Assembly: GCA_001179505.1 (NCBI GenBank)
Contig: CDMY01000603.1
Location: 1-64,000, forward strand
From: Vitrella brassicaformis
Lineage: Eukaryota; Sar; Vitrellaceae
Reading direction: 5' to 3'
DNA length: 64,000 nucleotides
Shown: piece after piece, positions 33,668 to 46,301 of the stretch
Numbering within the stretch: position 1 is the stretch's first letter
Layout: the number at the start of each line of letters is the position of its first letter
Position numbers and translations under genes: made by a program
Notes under the pieces: model-generated
Told to the model about the DNA's origin: nothing
The model's input: only the letters and a program-made list of their open reading frames with translations
The model's database searches: none

Positions 33668-36052
33668 CCGGCACAGCCGGCAGCCGTGCCATGATATCAA
33701 AACGCACCTCCCGCAGCGATTTGACGTCGGTGGCCCGCCTGACTGCGTCCTCTCTGACTCCCTGTCTTCTCCAGAATGAGTGTGGCCAGACGAGGGAAGA
33801 AGCGATCGGATATGTGCGACAAAAGCGCCGCAGGGGGCGGCTCGGAGCCAGCCCCCAGGTACAGGCGCTCAGCATTCGAAAACACTATCTGAGGCAGCCG
33901 ATACAGCACAACAGTCGGCACCGCCTCCCCCTGACCCAGCCCAGAAGGCAACTCGACACACGTGGCGGCAGAGGCGAACCGTGTGAGCATGCCAGCCCAC
34001 GATGGGTGGTCCCGCAGCAGCTCCAGATAGGGGATCGTGCGGAAGATCGTATCCGGCGTGCACGTGATGTTGATGGTGCCGTTGGGCGCCAGAAAGGTGG
34101 ACCGAAACTCGTCGAGCCTGCCGAAAATCTGACGGATGGCAGACATACACACACAGGCGGACACCAGGTGTGACTCTTTGCCTTGCGCTATCTCATCTCA
34201 TGTACACACCTGCAGCGTCCTGGAATGGATCGGAGAGAGATCATCTAGAATGACGTCGAGCTCCTCCAGCTGCAGCCCCCCCCTCTCGGCGATCTCGGGG
34301 ATCTTCATGTCGATCTTGTCGATGTCGCGGATGTCATACCATGGCCACCTCACGCCCTTGAGCCGCCTGCGTAGCGCACATGCGACACATCCACATCCAC
34401 ATGAGCATCCACATCCACATCCACACACACGTACACGCAGCCGCGCACATATCGTTGCCCCTTCCCTCACTTGATGGATGGCTTCAACACATCGCAGAGG
34501 TTGGTGAGCTCCCACCCCTCTCTCGCGCCCGTCTCGAGCGTCAGGGTGTGCGGCCCTGGGCCTGACAGCCATTCTGTGCACCGCCAGCCGTCGTTGCCGG
34601 AACACATCTTGTAGTCGATCTCGCAGATCTGCACGATCGGGTAGCAGACGGTGCTATCGCGAAGATGCACGTCAACCAGCGCCCTGACATGATGCACGAC
34701 ACGCGCATCAACGACTTCCGAGCGACCAATCCCTCACTCACTCAGTCGCTTACGGGAGCTTCCAGTTGCGTTTGTTGGCGACGGACAGCCACCACTCGGC
34801 GACCCATACGCACCGCAGCTTGGGGAAGGTGCTCTCGTAACGTCCCGGTGGCTCCCATGAGAAGCGGGGCTTCCCTCGCACCTCCAGCGGGCCGTCATCG
34901 TACAGGTTCTCAGTGGTACGCGACCACGCGTGCAGCTCCTCCAGTGTGCCGCACGCATGCTCCAGCAGCTCGACCACACCAGTGGTCGGCGCACACACCA
35001 TCGTCGCGTGCTTGGTCTTGCGGAATGCTGCCCCCACACACCGACCTGCTGCTTGGTCATGTCGATCTCGTCGCCAAAGTCCTTGCCGAGGCGCAGCTCG
35101 GTGTGCATGGCCGGCTTGCGGGAGAGGACGCTGAGGGATGGGGCAGTGAGCGCTAGCTTGGTGATGATGGTCTGTGTGCCGAGGAAGGGGCTGATGTGCC
35201 GCTGAAGCATGACTCGGGCAGTGTGGGCAACGACTGACACACCTGACACACACGCAGGACAGGGCAACCACGGCATGTGATTGATACGTTTCCTTGCCAG
35301 CACCTCAAGTGAGTGAAGGTCTGTGGTGTGGTGTCTGTACCGGCGTCGCATGGGTGTTGGCTTCTCGGCTGCTCATCTCGTTGGTCCCTTCCGTCGTTTG
35401 ATGCGACGAGGTGAAGCTCGAAGGCCTTGTCGCCGGCACCGTCCGCACATCCGGCAGTGACACTGATCGGGAGAGCGGTCTGTCAAGATACCAGTGGGAG
35501 AATCTATCCATCACTATCATCGCCGCACACTGCGAGCAAGCACAGACACACACAGACGATACGATCACATGGGTGCGGTGCCCACGTGTGTGTGTGTATC
35601 AGGGTCGGCCGGTGTGTGGTCCCACCTGCTTTATGTATTGGGCATGAGATGCATGACCCTCATTGTGTGCGGACGCATCGCCTTAATGGCTGCATCATAC
35701 ACATGACAGAAGACGACTGTGTGTGGCCATCCAGCAGTCGTCATGTCGCTCACCTCTGTCGGTCCTCAGCGATGGCGATGGGCTCTCAGCCAGACTAAAG
35801 TACCGCCAAGAAGAGACACCTGCGGGCAGGAAGGCACATGGGCAGCGGCAGACACACATATGGAGCACGGTGCATAAACCACACAATGTCATGCCGCATC
35901 CACCAGTCAGCATGCACCCCATGCACCGGCCTGTCTGTTTGTCAGTTCTTCTATCACTGATCTGTGTGCTTACCTATGGGAGAAGGACGTCAGCTAGCGT
36001 CACTCGACGCATGGTCGGGAACATCTCCGCAGCCCACTGATTCGGGTTTGCT
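32991..36052 (-). CDS. F-box/LRR-like protein, possibly frame-disrupted
   Basis: Minus-strand coding blocks are at about 36052-36000, 35560-35343, 35245-35045, 35030-34754, 34684-34470, 34370-34208 and 34135-32991. The first visible block has QWAAEMFPTMRRVTLADV. Later blocks have FPKLRCVWVAEWW, GLQLEELDVILDDLS and FPRCLRDLVSMASLEGV, which read like irregular leucine-rich repeats. The last block changes frame near 33765 (ILEKTGS in one frame, then DVKSLREVRFDIMARLP in another) with no convincing intron, so there may be a one-base error or a true frameshift. The stop is at 32991. The protein is probably more than 600 residues. The first exon with the start codon was not identified. A ubiquitin-ligase adaptor role is inferred from resemblance to the plus-strand neighbour only. 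Confidence 0.55.
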
Positions 36053-36211
36053 GTGAAACAAGACGAAAGAAGGTATCGGCAGGAGGTCTATGATAGAGTT
36101 GGTCGGCTGCCCGTGCAGCACTCGAGGGCAGACGTAGGAATCTGCGGCTGAGGGCCTCGCTCACAGGTGGACAGATACACAACAAACAACACCGGCCCAG
36201 TGTGACCATCC

Positions 36212-37180
36212 ATGCGGATTGTTTGTGGTCATGCAGACGAGGTCACTGAGCCGTCGGCTGCAGCTATGCAGCAAGATGGCAACGACGGGGCTACCCATCC
36301 GGTACCTTACCATCAGCCGCCTTCTGCCGCGCACATCTGTCTGGACGGTTGTGTGTGTGTGTGTGTGCAGGAAGCGACTCGCGATGAGCGCCTCTGTCAG
36401 TTTGGACATGAGATGGATCGCATCAAAGAACTCGTCCAAAAGCTAGAAGCGCAAGTGGGTGGGGCCGGTGTGTCTGTGTGTGTTCCGTATGTCATCCATG
36501 CCTCGTTGTTGCAGGTAGCTGGCAAGGGTGCCTCGCTGACTGTGGGCGAGCTGTCTGTGGTGGTGGGCCACGTGAGCCGTGACGGCGGCTGTCTCAAGGA
36601 GGCGGCCGACTATCTGAGCAACATACACAACACCAACTCACTGCAGGGCGGAGTGGCAGAGGTACGTATCACAGCTCACACACATTCCTACTCACCTGTA
36701 TCTCTGTGTGTGTTGTCTGAGCAACAGGGTGGCTGTAGTGGCGGTGCGGAAGAGGTGGCCGTGGAGGGGACTCAGAAGGCGACTCATGCATCATCCATAT
36801 CGGTGTGTACGTTGAAAACAGCCAGCCCGTCAGGCAGGCACACTATGACCTGCCCTCTAATCCTTTCTCTGTGTGTGTGCAGGTAGCTGGTGTGTCGGAT
36901 AGCAAGCGGGCGCGCGTGGAGGACCGATCGGGCTGTTGTCATGTGGCTGCTGCTGCAGCTTCAGCTGCAGCTTCAGCTGCAGCTTCTGGTCGACCCGACT
37001 GACACAGAAAGTGCATCAAAATCTCACGCATCGATTCACCCAACGCCGTCGGTCTGTCTGTCTCGCTGTTGTGTTTGCAGTTGATGTGTTGAGCGGCCCC
37101 CAGCAAGACGGACAGGAGCAGCAGCATGCGAACGTCAGCCTTGACACAAATAAAGCGGCTCATTGGCGCACTCGCCACAT

Positions 37181-37216
<36 letters not shown>

Positions 37217-39032
37217 TGTGTCAGGTTGTCGGTGGGCCGTGTCTGTGTGGCCTGGAGGCCCCGGTGCTGTGTGGCATGGCCTCGTGGCTGACCACCAGGG
37301 AGGCCACCGTCCTCTGTCGCCTCAACAGGGGCATCAGAAGCATAGCCGACTACACCGCCAACCAACACCCGACCCACTGACCGCACCCTGGTGCACCATC
37401 ACGCCTCCGGTGCCCTTCACCGCACTCACCACCCTGCACGTGGCAGGCGCCGAGTGGATCAACCACTTCCGGTGAATCTAGCTGACCATGCACACATATT
37501 CATATGAGGGTCCGCTGTGTGTTGTTTTTCCATACAGTCACGCCATGTGGACCTTCCCTGCCCTGGAAGACTGCCGAGCGCCCTTCACTCCCACTCCCTT
37601 GTCCCTCAAGGGCCTCACCCACATCGTGAGCTCCTCCCCTCAGCTCACGACGCTCGCCGTCAACAACATCAGCGATTGCGGCAGCCCCGGTTTCATCGCT
37701 GCCCTGGGCAAGTCCATGCGGCTCACCACCATCCGTGGGCTGCACATCACCGAGCGTGTGTTGAAGAAAGGTCATCTGGCTGAGCTGCAGAGGTCTCTGG
37801 ACACCCACTGGAGCAAAGAGGACATGCGAGGTGAGTGACAGACGAGGTCTGTAGTGACATGCTTGATGCACTGATGCCTTGTGGTTCTATCATCCATCAT
37901 CCATCCGAAGATGAGTTTGTCTTCGACTGCCCCATCGACCATAACTTCGGCGACCTGACCCGCCCCCTGCACACGTTCCTCGAGTGGGCCCGACGAGTCG
38001 GCGCCACGGTCGAGTGGCGCTCGGTCGCGTGCGTGACGGTCGACTGCAGCAAGGAGCCGTCGACTGTCTTCCCTGCGGTGCGTGGCCCTGTAGCTGACGT
38101 GGTCAACCAACTCGCCAAACAAGCCGAGGAGGTAAGTGGGATAACGAATGGACAGACAAGGAACAAATCGCATGGTTCGTGTGTATGGCTGCCTTCGTCC
38201 CAGGTGTTGCTGATGTGTGGCGGCACGCCTCTGGACGAGTCGTGGAAGGACGTGCTAAACTTTCCCAACGTGACGCAACTGTGGATCGGCATTTCCCCCA
38301 TTCATGACGGCGGTCAACGAGGACGGCAACAACGTCTGTTTTCCCGCAGTCGAGCACCTCGTGTGCCGCCTGGCGTATCTGGGGTACGGGGACAACCACC
38401 CTGAGGGCGCCTGGCATTTTCCTGCCGGCCCCAACAAGCTTAGCACACTTCTAGGCAACCCGTGCCACGTTAGATCAGTTCAGTTCAGCACCTCTGACCT
38501 CTCTGTCGTGTCTGAGTGCCTATCGCTGCTGCCCACTAAGTGCATCGACGAGCTCGGCCTTGAGTTTGGCTATCACGTGCGTGTGTTGCCTGAAACATAC
38601 CCACCGCTCTCATCGCCTGCCGTGAGCTTGCTCTCGTTTGGTGGCGATGATGAGATTGAGCTCAGCAAAGATCAGGCCTCGTCGGTGATGAGTGCTGTGA
38701 CCCATGTGCGGCCATCCAAAGCGCATCTGAGTCTACAATTCGATACCAGTGGGTTTCAGCTAAGATGAGGAGGGGGCGTCATATGAGGAGCAGAAAGCCC
38801 ATGCAGAGTTAAGGAGCTGCGTGCGTTGGCGTGTGAGTGCTTCGCGCGGGTCATGGCTTCGTACTCACTTGAGAGCCTCACTGTCGAGTGCGACGTTCAG
38901 CAGCAGCAGCAGCAGCAGGAGGAGGGGGAAGAGGAGAGCTTCCTCTCTTTTTGTGCATTCACACTGGATCTGGTAGCAAAGGACGGCCGGGGGGGACAAC
39001 AGGGCGAGGACGCTTGTAGTGTGCAGACTTGA
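36212..39032 (+). CDS. F-box/LRR-like gene with frame breaks, possibly a pseudogene
   Basis: Coding blocks lie at about 36212-36346, 36370-36453, 36515-36660, 36727-36802, 36882-36990, 37081-37180, 37225-37470, 37540-37830, 37905-38131, 38204-38768 and 38775-39032. The first has a helical segment (MDRIKELVQKLEAQ). The block at 37225 (PVLCGMASWLTTREATVLCR) resembles an F-box. Leucine-rich segments follow (LTTLHVAGAEW, LTTLAVNNISD, VTQLWIGIS). Near 38296-38302 the frame slips at a run of five C; removing one C would join WIGIS to PFMTAVNEDG. More shifts occur near 38765 and 38810. A CAG array encoding seven Gln sits at about 38899-38919. The start codon is tentative. It may be a degraded member of the same family as the minus-strand neighbour. 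Confidence 0.5.
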
Positions 39033-39981
39033 GACTCTGGGTGGGGTGGGGTGGTCGTGGTTGCGGACACCTGTGTTCAAGTTGCTGTCTCTGTGCTGTG
39101 CGTGTGGATGGATGGATGGATGTCAATATAGACTGAGTGAGCGTGTGTCGATTCAATGTGTCCGCCAACCGATTCAATTCAAGCACCGTACACGATGTCT
39201 CTAGTTCCCATCCGGCCACGCACTACACAAGCACACAAAGAGCTCGCGCCCACACACACACACACACACACAGGTGAGTAAAGGACGCATTATACGATCT
39301 AAGCCACACGCAGTGTGTGCGGTGCGGTGCGGTGCTCACCCGAGGCAATGCGTTTGTGTTTGTCGAATGTGAGCAGTCGGCAGATGAGGTCGACCGCCTC
39401 GTCATCGTACCGGCTGAACCACACGGGCTGCGTTGTAACACACACAGACAAAGAGAGACACAACACACAGAGAAAGAGACAACACGCGTGTCAATGAGTA
39501 TTTTGGCGCCAGGCACAAAGGCTGCCCTTCGTGCGGCTATTCGGGGACTGTGTTAACTAACTAACTAACTAACAGACCGAAAGTGACAGGAACCTGCCCT
39601 GCTCCCTTTCATTCGCATGCATTCTTCTGGTATAATATATACCACACTCATCTCATTCAGTTGACATGCAATGAGCCCTCCCTCCGTCGGGCGGCACGGC
39701 ACTCACCTCAGGTACGAGATCCGTTCGTGTCGACAGCATACAAACATCCATAGAATGAATCCACACACCCACCCACGAATGTCAGTCAGTCAGTCAGTCA
39801 GTACGTTGATTGATATCTATACACAAACCGCACCCTGGCAGTCAGTGCAGTGACTGCACTCACTGCCTGCATCGCCGCACTCACTGCAGCACACCGCCCC
39901 GCTCCGCTCCCACCAGACAGACAGACAGACAGACAGAATCAGTCAACCAGTCGACTGACTGATTCGATTCCCCCAGGTCGG
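39033..39981. other. Intergenic region with a kinase exon remnant
   Basis: Apart from the kinase fragment at about 39333-39455 there are CA runs (39252-39272), a GTCA run (about 39780-39802), GCACTGCA-type repeats near 39840-39890 and a CAGA run (about 39916-39937). No intact gene is seen. Confidence 0.55.
39333..39455 (-). pseudogene. Duplicated fragment of a protein kinase exon
   Basis: It is nearly identical to 40628-40757, the kinase exon encoding the LIRRLLTFDKHKRIASGE region and adjoining intron. It has a short internal deletion (about 12 nt) and a few substitutions. No other kinase exons are near, so it is a partial copy in the same orientation. Confidence 0.75.
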
Positions 39982-42292
39982 TCAAGTCAAGCCACTGCTT
40001 GACCTTGCCGCCTGTTTAACGGGCTGCCAACGCATCTGTGCCACTGGCTGCTGTGGGTGGCACTGGCGGCGTCCGCGCCGCCCCCGCCGCCGCCGCCGCC
40101 GCCTGCGTGGCGTCTTCTGTGGTCCTGTGGGCGCTGGTTGGTCTGTGGGTGTGGCCTTGGGCACCCAGATGGCATGGCCCTGTCCGGAGGGACAAACACC
40201 GTGACGACGGCCGGCCGCCGGACGGTTCGGTCGGACACGGTTGTCATGGCGACAGTGGGAGGTGGGGGAGTGGGAGGGCAGGGGGGCGTGAGGACCAGGA
40301 CGGGCCGGCTGAGCGGGGGAGACGGAGACGCAGTCGCACTCACTCAGTGTCGGACGAGTCGACGGGGCCGTCTCGGCGGTGTCGCTGCCGGCCTTCGATG
40401 ACTTGGGCGATTGCGGCAGGCTGAGCTCCTTCGGCTGCTCCACCGGTGTGGGCGACGCCGGCACGGACTCCTGGAACCACGGATGCGACAAGGCCTCGGC
40501 AGCTGCGCCAAGACGACAACACAAGACAGACAGCACACACACAGACAGACATACAGACATACATATGCACACACGCGCTGTGGATGGATGGATGGATGGA
40601 TGGAAACCCCTTCAATGCGCACGGCACCTCACCCGAGGCAATGCGTTTGTGTTTGTCGAATGTGAGCAGTCGGCGGATGAGGTCGACCGCCTCGTCCGAC
40701 ACCTCATCGTAGTCGCTGAACCACACGGGCTGCATTGTAACACACACAGACAAAGAGACAGCACGCGTGTGCATATCGATGAATCGCACTCATCCATCCA
40801 TCCATCTGTGTGTGTGCGTGTGTACCCTCTTCATATCCCTGAGGGCCCTTCTGACGGTGCGGGGCTTCAGGTCAGCGCAGCAGAAGGGAAACCCGCCAGT
40901 CAGCATCGCATAGCTGGCCAGCCACACACACACATACACATATATGACGTGTGAGTGAGTTTGCCGTTCGGTCGGCCGCTTACATGGCGACGCCCATCGA
41001 CCACAGATCGCTCTGATGTGATTAGTCGAGAGATTCCAACACCTCAGGCGCCTACACGTACACAGCCGGCCGGGCGGGCGGGCGGGCGGGAGGGCAACCA
41101 ACATACCAACACAACACAACACAGTACAACACGCGCTCGTTATTTGGTTAGTCCATCAATCGTTTGTGTGTCCACCCACTATAGTGTGTGTCAGTCTGAG
41201 TGCGTCCTTACGGTGTAGTCTAGAGTGCCCCAGACGCTCGTGTGCTTTCCCATCCCTGGCAGCAGCGCCGTGTCGAGGTCGACTAACACCACCCTCTTGC
41301 CCTCCCTCATGATGTTGCGCAGCGAAATGTCGCAGTGAGTGATCTGTCGTAGTGTGGCAACACACACCACCGGGTGTGCGTGGCTTGGCGTGGGTCGCTT
41401 GCCCACCCACCCATTCAATGGCATGCATAGTTACATTGTGTTTGTGTAGGAGCTGGAGCCCCTTGAGGGCGCCCCTGGCAATGTGCCGCGCGTCGTCCTC
41501 ATCCCGCCGATGGGGAGTGCGGTCGCAGTGGCCGTCGCCAACGCAGTCCATAATGATGTACACGTACTCGGGGTCCATGTGGATGGCGTCCGTCATGCAC
41601 ACGGGGCCCTTCAAGTCGAGGTGGCAGATGCGGCTTTACTTGAGCAAGAACTCCTCCTCGGTGCACATGGACGTCTCCAAACTGACACACAGACAGACAC
41701 ACAGACAGAGCCGACAAACAAAGAGCCACAGGCAGGCAGAGACCGAAATCAACGACCGATGGCCAGGCTGTTCTGTCTGTGTGTCTGTGTGTCTGTTTGT
41801 CTGTGTGTGGGGCTTACTCGAAGGAATCCCGCGGGATGGCCTTGATGGCGTAGAAGAGGTCCTTCACGACCGAACAAGTCCTCTCCACCTTGAACACAAA
41901 CCCGTTCCTGCATCCCGCCACACACACACACACACGCTCATTGAGTGATTGGTTCGCATGCAGTGCAGTGCAGTGTGTGTGTGCGTCGGTGGCTTACGAG
42001 CCGCGCCCGGCCTCCTCGACCACTCGGAATTGCTCGTCATCGAGCAGGTCGCCAAACGAGCCGTACGTCTGTCGCACACACGTAAGTACACAGAAACCGG
42101 CACAGAGCCGACTATGCGCACTGCATGCACTGGGCTGTCTGTGCCGTCCGTCTTCATTTGTCATCTCGAGCTGCGCACCTTGGGAGCTGGCACCTTGAGT
42201 TGGAAGACGTCCGGGGGCGCCTCCTCCTCGCCGCGCGCCGTCCGCTCATCCACGAGGCCGACATCCCTCTCGACGAACCCCAGCGAACCCAT
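39982..42292 (-). pseudogene. Protein kinase with two in-frame TAA codons
   Basis: Starts at 42292 with MGSLGF (a possible N-myristoylation site). First exons are 42292-42179, 42068-41998 and 41907-41818, with SNGFVFKV as the glycine-rich loop and YAIKAI carrying the ATP-binding Lys. The exon from 41681 encodes EEEFLL and then reads TAA at 41638-41636 before ICHLDLKGPVC and YVYIIMDC. The catalytic loop is HCDISLRN (Asp and Asn kept). The metal-binding motif is DLD where DFG is usual. APEVLE is followed by TAA at 41024-41022, in place of the usual Tyr, then SDLWSMGV. The C-lobe ends with ALSHPWF, then a Pro/Ser tail with an Arg-rich run and a stop at 39982. CDPK/CAMK-like overall. The two stops argue for a pseudogene or sequence errors. 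Confidence 0.75.
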
Positions 42293-42645
42293 CTCTATCT
42301 GCTCGGTCAGTCTGAACCGCCGGCAGCGACAAACGGCGTGAGGCGCACTCGTGGCGCGACTGAGCGACCAAGTGACCGACTGGGGCGATTGAGTAACAAG
42401 CAGACACTAGCTACAGCCGCCAAAGAACAACGATTCGCACCTTTGACAGCTTTTTGATGACGGACGTGAGGTTTCACGTCTCACGCCCTACCCCCGCCAT
42501 AGCTCGCGGCGGCGCAAAGAGATCAAAACGCAGCCACGGACGTGGCGAGACCCGAGCGCAGCCATGCGTGTGAAGATCTACCGCCTTTTCATCTGAGTCG
42601 CCCAGATCCAGCCTGGTAAGAAGTTCCCTGCTGTCTGTTTGCAAG

Positions 42646-45600
42646 ATGCCCGAGTTCGACAAGCAGTGCACGATTTTGATCCACTACGACAAGGGCAACC
42701 CGCCCTCGATGGCCGACCTGCAGAAGAGGCTCGAGGCGTCCAAGGACTCCACCAAGGCTGAGGCGCTCGAGGAGCTCATCCTGCTCATGATCGGAGGAGA
42801 GGCATACGCCAAGCTACTCATGACGGTACGCAATCACGCAGACAGGCAGGCAGGCAGACAGGCAGAACAAACAGATGAGGGAGGGAGATCACGAGACGGC
42901 AACAGAGACAACCAACCTGTGTGTGGGTACGGCCCGTGCTGCAGGTCATTCGTTTTGTGGTGACGTCCAACAACCACCGCATCAAGAAGCTGCTGATGAT
43001 CTATTGGGAGATCGTGGACAAGTGCAAGGCCAACGGGGAGCTCAAGGAAGAAATGATCCTCGTCTGGTAAGACAACCAAGCAACGACTGAGTGAGTGAGC
43101 GGAGAGAGAGAAACAGCCAGCAATCGAAGCGACAGCACACAAACACACAAACACACCAGCACACACACACACTGGCCGCCCTCTCGCCGTGGAGTTCTGT
43201 TGATTCATGTCACTCACATTGTGTGTTGAGTGTCTGTCGTCAGCAATGCATTGCGGAACGACCTGATGCACGCCAACGAGTACATCCGGGGCTCCACCCT
43301 CCGTCTGCTGTGCAAGATGCGGTACTACAAGATCCTGGAGCCGCTCATCGAGGCCATCATCCGCAACCTCACGCACCGCCACTCGTACGTCCGCCGCAAC
43401 GCCGTCATGTGTGTCTACTCGATCGTCAAGTCGTTTGGCGTCGACACCATCCCACATGCGGCCGAGGAGGTGGAGCAGCTGCTGCTGGTGGAGGGCGACC
43501 TCAGCACCAAACGCAACGCATTCCTCATGCTGCTCCAGTGCGACCAGGACAGGGCCATCAACTACGTCCTCTCCGTCCAGGACGTCGTAAGCACAAGATC
43601 GATCACAATTTGGCAGCAAGGAAGCCGGCTCATCAAGGAGTTGTGTGATGTGATGTGATGTGATGTGATGTGGTGGTGTGGTGTGTTGTGTGGTGCGGTC
43701 AGGTGTCGAGCCTTGGTGACATCTTTCAACTGGTGCTGCTCGAGCTGCTCCGCAAAGTCTGCAGACAGAATCCCGCACAGAAGGTAGGCATCACACACAC
43801 ACACACACACACAACCAACCAACCGCCCAACGATTCACTCCTTTTCTCTCCCGTGTGCTGTGCTGTGCTGTGCGTGATCCACAGGGCAATCTGCTGCGGA
43901 TCATCGTGAACCTGGTGCAATCGTCTTCTCCCGCCGTGGCGTACGAGGGCGCGGCGTCGCTCGTGGCGCTGTCGTCCTCTCCTCACGCACTGAAGGCGGC
44001 CACACAGGCGTATGTGAACCTGCTGGTGGGCCAGTCTGACAACAACGTCAAGCTGATCGTGCTGGACCGGCTCACCGACATACTGAGGAAACACAAACAC
44101 GTGCTGACCGGATTCGTCATGGACATTCTCAGAGGTCAGTGGAGGGATGGATGGATGGATGGCTCGTGGGGCTGGGTGGTATCTATCTATCTGTGTGATG
44201 TGTGTCATGTGTGCAGCGTTGAATTGCCCGTCGTTTGACGTTCGTCGCAAGACGATGGACATCGCACTCAAGCTTGTCTCGTCGCGCAACATACAGGTGG
44301 GCCCACAGCACACACACACACACACATACATACATATGACATGACACCCCTATGCACGACGGCTGATATGTCATTCGTTGCTTCGCTTGGCCTGGCAGGA
44401 GGTGGTTGCGCTGCTCAAGAAGGAAATCGTCAAGACCATGGACATGGTGAGCAGAGAGAATGCGGGACGGCTTGCATACGGCTGACCATGTGTGCCCCCC
44501 CGCTGGTTTTTTTTGTTTGCAGGAGCAGCAGAACGTCGCTGGGAACCTCGAGTACCGACGGCTGCTCATCCGATCAGTGGTAAGCACAGCTCCACAAACA
44601 CACACACTCGCACACAAACAAAACGCTCCACATGCACACGCCCTTCTGTTCTGTCTCTCTGCTCATTTCATTCAGCACGCGTCGTGCAGCCGTTTCCCGG
44701 ATGTGGCTCAGTCGGTGATGCATCTGCTGATGGACTTCCTGGGCGAGACTGACCAGACCACCACCACAGAAGTCGTCATGTTTGTGCGCGAGCTGGTCGC
44801 CAACTACCCCGCACTGCGGCCGGCCATCATGCAGCGCATCATCGAGGCACTCCCTGAAGTGCAGCAATCGCGGTAAGCCACTGAGAGAGGGAGAGAGAGA
44901 GGCTGTGCATGGTTCTTTATGTGGGTGTCTGTGTCTTGTGTGGTTCAGTGTGATTCGTGTGTGTTTGTGGATCATGGGCGAGTATGCGGACGAGCCGGAG
45001 CTGATCGAAAGCTGCCTCACCGCCATACTTGACGCGCTGCCGTCGCTCCCATTCCTCACACGTACACACCACACACACCACACACACCACACACACAGAG
45101 CAGTGATGCATCCCCTCCTGTCTGTGTGTGTGTGTGTGTGTGTGTCAGCGGACGAAGAGCAGCAGAAAGCAGCGAACCGCAAGACGCAGACAGAGGATGG
45201 CGCGACTCAGGTACCTCACCACCAGACAGCCGACACAAAGACGCGGCAGCAGGATTGTGTTGTCCATCGACCACATTCGTTGCTGCTGTGTGTGTGTGTG
45301 TGTGTTGAACAGGGTGACGCGGCAAAGCAAGACCAGAAGCCTCGCGTCAAGGTCGTCACGCGGTACATACACACACATACACACGAATACAGCCAAGCGC
45401 CACACACAGCAGAAAAGTGTGTGTGTGTGTGGTTGGCAGCACTGTGATATTGGCTGACGGGACATATGGCACCGAGAACGTCTATGAGCCAATCGACGGT
45501 GGGTCTTCAGCACAGCACGACACACACAAGGAATGGAGGTCACCCCACGTGTGCTCTGTGCGTGGCGTGCTGTGCTGTGTGGATCACTCAATCGATCGAT

Positions 45601-46265
45601 CGGTCAGATGGCGTGGAAGCAGCACCCGACACAGAGGGTAAGGAGGGGCATACACTGTGAGTGATCCGATCCGATCCACACGGTCATGTATACCATTTGT
45701 ATGTATGTCATCGGTATCTTTCTGTGTGTCTGCAGGGGAGGAGGCCAAGAAGCAGACCGTGCTGAGGAACCTGGTGGTCAGCGGCGACTTCCTCCTGTGC
45801 GCTATGCTCGCCGGTATGTATGGCTTCACACCCAGGCACACAGAGAGGGAGAGACAGAGAGAGATCCGTACGCACGGACTTGTGTGGCGTCTGTGTGATG
45901 CCTGCGGTGGCTGCAGTGAGTCTGACGAAGCTGGCGCTCAAGGAGATCACTCTCGAGGGAGAGGGCGGCACATACATCCTCCCCACGTCCGTACCGTACC
46001 GTGCCGTACACACATCCCTGCCAACACACCACACAGATGGATGGACTCTCCGATGGATGCCTTGTCTGTCTGTCTGTCTGCCTGTCTGTCTGCCTGTGTG
46101 CCCGATGTGTGATGGCTGCGATGCCAACAGGAGCATCAAGAATCGCGTCATGTACTGCGTCGCGTGTCTGCTCAAGTTCGTCAGGAGCCACCCCACAGGT
46201 ATGGCATGGCATGAACCAACACCATACCAGTCTCACCTTCCCATCCTCCATCCGCCTGTGTGTGT

Positions 46266-46301
<36 letters not shown>

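Noticed and set aside
40995-41060. A 30-nt intron removing the second TAA of the kinase
   Set aside because: It would delete ten residues that align exactly with the kinase family, and no other intron here is that short.
39982-42292. TAA reassigned to an amino acid in this organism
   Set aside because: Other clear genes such as eS24 and the duplicated coiled-coil genes end at TAA at the expected length.
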